Shown here in pieces: positions 7,801-9,321 of a stretch of DNA of 9,321 nucleotides. Made by a program: the position numbers and the translations under genes. Origin of the DNA: Candidatus Aminicenantota bacterium (GTDB lineage Bacteria > Acidobacteriota > Aminicenantia > Aminicenantales > Aminicenantaceae); contig JAUWVG010000056.1 of NCBI GenBank assembly GCA_030617525.1, forward strand, positions 1 to 9,321. The letters are read 5' to 3'. Under the pieces are notes generated by a model that saw only the letters and a program-made list of their open reading frames with translations, searched no databases and was not told where the DNA came from. Numbering within the stretch: the first letter of the stretch is position 1; each line of letters starts with the position of its first letter.

Positions 7801-7947
7801 GCTGACAAACAACTTGGGGCTGTTCAGATCTGGAAGGAGATCCATACCCAGACGCTGGAATGAAATGTATCCCAGCAGTAATATGGCCAGAACGATCATA
7901 AGGATGGTTGTCGGATACTTGACTGAAAAACGGGCCAGTTTATACAT
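4870..7947 (-). CDS. RND efflux pump, inner-membrane subunit (1025 residues)
   Basis: This is a complete RND-type transporter of the hydrophobe/amphiphile efflux (AcrB-like) group. Such pumps take substrate from the periplasm or membrane and pass it through an adaptor to a TolC-like channel, normally driven by protons. From the ATG at 7947, helix 1 is at about residues 11-30, the first porter domain runs to about 335, helices 2-6 lie at 344-492, helix 7 at 526-546, the second porter domain runs to about 857, and helices 8-12 lie at 860-1012. Helix 4 has GMLVDNASVVVEN (D408-N409) and helix 10 GIAVNDSIILVD (N927-D928), differing from the AcrB Asp-Asp/Lys relay. The frame also allows a GTG start at 7956, but that codon lies inside the AGGTG ribosome site serving ATG 7947, so the ATG is preferred. 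It follows the adaptor gene by 20 bases and overlaps the next RND gene by 8. Confidence 0.95.
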   Translation of the reverse strand: MYKLARFSVKYPTTILMIVLAILLLGYISFQRLGMDLLPDLNSPKLFVSVTAGELPPEEMEQKFTSPMESQAARQQNVTNVSSVTQVGQSLITAEYAWKSDMDEAFLDLQKAMNVFAQNPEIEEISVSQLDPNARPVVVVFLSHPEISNLDQLRQTAETNIRNELIRLPGVAGVEILGGQKREIVVKTDAYTLEAYGLTQAQLANAISNSNKNMSGGSIVEMGISYTIRGIGELTSEDDLNALIVNYITQTTAAGATVKTPIYLREVAEVDTVLSSPENIIRLNGQQGLALEIFKEAAANTTASSKSIHEQLDYMRAGLSGYELFVIQDQARFIQSSIKEVEQTGLIGIFLAILVLYVFLRRIGITAVISLAIPISVVATFSLMYFNGLSLNIMTLGGLALGAGMLVDNASVVVENITRHLEEGLSLREAAVRGTGEVGGAITSATLTTIIVFLPIVYLHGVSGELFKDQAWTVAFSLLSSLFVAMAVIPMLCSRLLKTKERAKPVKSIHFPAYGRFLSWVLKRRGIVFLFAVVLVAAAVLIIPQIGSEFIPHAEQGEMYISLELPEGTNLDRTHGAVKNLEAVIGQKFGDQLNFVFSKVGPAGTVLDMNSSLADDNNALIQLVFDPESNFSTDEIKTWLNTLLSELPDMDAQLVQQQTALQTTLGTASAPLIVEIKGEELDILALIAENVQEQLNGMPELSNIETGFQEGRPEINLEIDRTVAAQFSLTANDISTQLKNLLSGQEVGEMEDGGEFININLSTPEVTLNALESVLIQSSTGGMVRLNEVARFVRTTSPREIIRNNQIRVAEIKANISGGVPFNRIVEKVTASVRNISLPQDYSFSITGEEKLRRESFGNLKFALLLAIILVYMVMASQFESLVHPFVILLTIPLAGVGAVFLLWTLQMPFNIMSMIGIIILVGIAVNDSIILVDRINQNRRTGMDIPSAIIDAGQTRIRPILITSVTTILALLPLTFGIGEGSSLRAPMALAVIGGLVTSTLLTLVVIPAVYRIMAGKVKEIAHD

Positions 7948-7953
7948 TGTTTG

Positions 7954-7958
7954 CACCT
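7954..7958 (-). promoter_or_regulatory. Ribosome-binding site AGGTG deciding the RND start at 7947
   Basis: AGGTG sits six bases upstream of ATG 7947 on the minus strand. The competing in-frame GTG (7956-7954) overlaps this motif and has no ribosome site of its own (upstream bases CACTCCATTAG). Confidence 0.7.
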
Positions 7959-7967
7959 AATGGAGTG

Positions 7968-9026
7968 TTATTTGAGGACATTAACTCGGGATTGATTTCG
8001 AAGTGTTTCGAATCCTTCAATAATCAGGCTGTCACCTTCTTGTAATCCTTCGATGACCTCGATCTCGTCTGGATTTTCCATTCCGGTTTGAAGCCGTCTT
8101 TCCTGGGCAAATCCCCGTTGGACCACATAAACAGTCGGGCGTCCCCGTTTCTCCTGAATGATGTCCTTGGGAATCACAAGAGCCGCCTCTTTTTCATTGA
8201 CGATGATGTCCGCTTTGATGAACATTCCGGGTTTAAAATGGAGGTTGGGATTGGGGATTTTGAGTCTCAGGGTGAACATCCGGCTTTCCGGATCGAGTGC
8301 CGGCGAAATTTGATCGATTCTTGCATTCAAAGTGCTAACAGCAGAACTGAAATTGGTCACTTCAGCCTTCTGGTTTCGGGAGACAATGCTCATCTCTTTC
8401 CCCGGCAAAGAGACATCAGAAAAAAGAGTGGAATAATCCATAACAGTAAGTGCGCTGGCGCCTGCCGCCACCCACTGGTTTTGGGTGTAGTGATCCAGCT
8501 GGACAATCGTGCCTGAGAAAGGGGCGTTGATTTCGAGTTTTGCCAGGGAAAGCTTGGCATTTTCGTAGCTATACCCGGCATTGATAAAGGAGCTTTCGGC
8601 AGCAGTCAGTTCACTGAGTGTGATACCGCCTTTATCATAGATGGCCTTTTGTTTTTCGAGTTCACGCTCTGAGCTTTCAAAGTTGAGTTTTTTTGAGTCT
8701 ATGGCGATAGAATTGACATATTCAGGATTTGTGAGCACAATCAGTTTTTCTCCGGACTTGACACTGTCTCCCATTGCAAAGAGACGTCCTGTGCGGGGAT
8801 TGGTCTGCAGTTGGTAATACCCCGCCGTTTCGAGCGCAAGTATCATTTCTTTGGCGGCAAACACAGTGCCTGTGGCCGTGACATACTCCCTGATCGATTT
8901 CAGCTCAAGAGTTTCGACTCTCACCGGAATCGTCGACTCTGACGATATGTTCATCATTTCTTCTTTGCAGCCGGATAGCATAATAAGAAGTAAGATGGGA
9001 AAAATTATAAAGGCGGTTTTTTTCAC
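7968..9026 (-). CDS. Periplasmic adaptor (membrane-fusion protein) lipoprotein of an RND efflux system (352 residues)
   Basis: This adaptor would bridge the inner-membrane RND pump(s) and the TolC-like channel. The N-terminus is a lipoprotein signal: KK, a hydrophobic run, then the lipobox LSGC with C20 as the lipid-attachment site. Next comes the biotinyl/lipoyl-like half at about 45-100 (VTATGTVFA, GDSVKSGEKLIVL), a short helical hairpin at about 104-162, the second lipoyl half at about 163-195 (INAPFSGTIVQLD, then WVAAGASALTV), a beta-barrel at about 200-280 (PGMFIKADI) and a membrane-proximal domain to the end (VIPKDII, VYVV, IEGLQEGDSLIIEG). The length is normal for RND adaptors. It starts with GTG, seven bases after AGGAG, and the GTGA overlap with the preceding TolC-like gene implies coupled translation. 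No metal-binding His/Met/Cys cluster is obvious, so a metal substrate is not indicated. Confidence 0.95.
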   Translation of the reverse strand: MKKTAFIIFPILLLIMLSGCKEEMMNISSESTIPVRVETLELKSIREYVTATGTVFAAKEMILALETAGYYQLQTNPRTGRLFAMGDSVKSGEKLIVLTNPEYVNSIAIDSKKLNFESSERELEKQKAIYDKGGITLSELTAAESSFINAGYSYENAKLSLAKLEINAPFSGTIVQLDHYTQNQWVAAGASALTVMDYSTLFSDVSLPGKEMSIVSRNQKAEVTNFSSAVSTLNARIDQISPALDPESRMFTLRLKIPNPNLHFKPGMFIKADIIVNEKEAALVIPKDIIQEKRGRPTVYVVQRGFAQERRLQTGMENPDEIEVIEGLQEGDSLIIEGFETLRNQSRVNVLK

Positions 9027-9321
9027 TTTGATTCTCCTGTTTTTATATCGATGACCGATAGATTGTTTTCGAAATCCCAGAGGGTGCGAATCTTCAGGTC
9101 CAGCATCGCGATCTTGTAGTTGATGAGTGCCGACACTTCATCGAGCTGCTCCTGGGTCAACTGCAGTTGATAGATCTGCATATCGTAGGCAGAGATATCC
9201 CCGCCTTTGTAGCGCTCGAGATTGATGTCGTAGGTCCGTTGGGCATTGATCACGTTTTTTTCCGCGATTTCAATCTGTGTCTTCTGGTTTTGGAGGCTGC
9301 GAAAGGCCTGACGAATTTCAA
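9023..9321 (-). CDS. TolC-like outer-membrane efflux protein, C-terminal fragment (98 residues)
   Basis: Only the last 98 residues lie in the window; the 5' part of the gene is beyond the right edge. The frame is open from the edge to the TGA at 9025-9023. It reads EIRQAFRSLQNQKTQIEIAE, then an asparagine-rich helical stretch with RTYDINLERYKGGDISAYDM, and a long amphipathic helix ending in LDLKIRTLWDFE. An R-Y-x-x-G-x-I/V-S helix turn followed by a long helix with LT...Q...L...Y is characteristic of the last coiled-coil hairpin of the TolC/OEP family. The protein would form the outer-membrane and periplasmic exit duct. The stop overlaps the adaptor start as GTGA, making it the upstream member of the same operon. 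The GTG at 9253 is not the start, since family-typical sequence continues upstream of it. Confidence 0.88.
   Translation of the reverse strand, partial: EIRQAFRSLQNQKTQIEIAEKNVINAQRTYDINLERYKGGDISAYDMQIYQLQLTQEQLDEVSALINYKIAMLDLKIRTLWDFENNLSVIDIKTGESK
9034..9038 (-). promoter_or_regulatory. Ribosome-binding site AGGAG for the adaptor gene
   Basis: AGGAG lies seven bases upstream of the GTG start at 9026 and supports that unusual start codon. The site is inside the end of the upstream TolC-like coding sequence. Confidence 0.7.

Noticed and set aside
7954..7956. GTG start at 7956 for the stand-alone RND pump
   Set aside because: It overlaps the AGGTG motif placed ideally for ATG 7947 and has no ribosome site of its own.
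1..9321. Many open frames on the plus strand and in other minus-strand frames, the longest about 140-160 codons (for example 7015-7500 and 3924-4388 on plus)
   Set aside because: All lie opposite or out of frame within long genes with clear family motifs; none shows a recognisable domain, and their composition is that of antisense shadow frames.
1..9321. tRNA, rRNA, CRISPR array, insertion sequence, promoter or terminator
   Set aside because: Coding sequence covers essentially the whole window; no repeated spacers, inverted-repeat ends, transposase motifs or GC hairpin followed by a T run outside genes were seen.

Overview
The window is a dense, single-direction block of efflux genes, all read on the minus strand (right to left). 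Five genes are packed head to tail with 4- or 8-base overlaps or a 20-base gap, and no intergenic stretch is long enough to hold anything else. Components for the outer membrane, periplasm and inner membrane place it in a diderm (Gram-negative-type) bacterium. Base composition is moderate. Clear AGGAG/AGGTG ribosome-binding sites argue mildly against a typical Bacteroidota, which often lack them. I cannot name the phylum from this sequence.

In transcription order: (1) the C-terminal end of a TolC-like outer-membrane efflux protein, 9321 to 9023, cut by the window edge; (2) a lipoprotein membrane-fusion (periplasmic adaptor) protein, 9026 to 7968; (3) a full-length RND inner-membrane pump, 7947 to 4870; (4) a 1548-residue protein, 4877 to 231, made of a complete second RND pump, a membrane linker and a complete ABC ATPase; (5) the first 78 residues of a membrane protein, probably an ABC-2-type permease, 234 to the left edge. 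No promoter or terminator is visible, so the transcript starts and ends outside the window.

Genes 1 to 3 have the standard parts of a tripartite efflux pump. The unusual part is gene 4, which joins two energy-coupling classes in one polypeptide: RND (normally proton driven) and ABC (ATP driven). The ABC ATPase also looks split. A short stretch resembling its first beta strand and A-loop tyrosine lies about 150 residues upstream of the rest of the domain, and several hydrophobic helices lie in between. All catalytic ABC motifs are present, so the ATPase is probably active. The permease following by an ATGA overlap fits the ATPase also serving an ABC-type membrane partner. Two different RND subunits in tandem recall the MdtB/MdtC arrangement, so a mixed RND trimer carrying ATPases on only some subunits is a plausible, untested model. 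Substrate is unknown.
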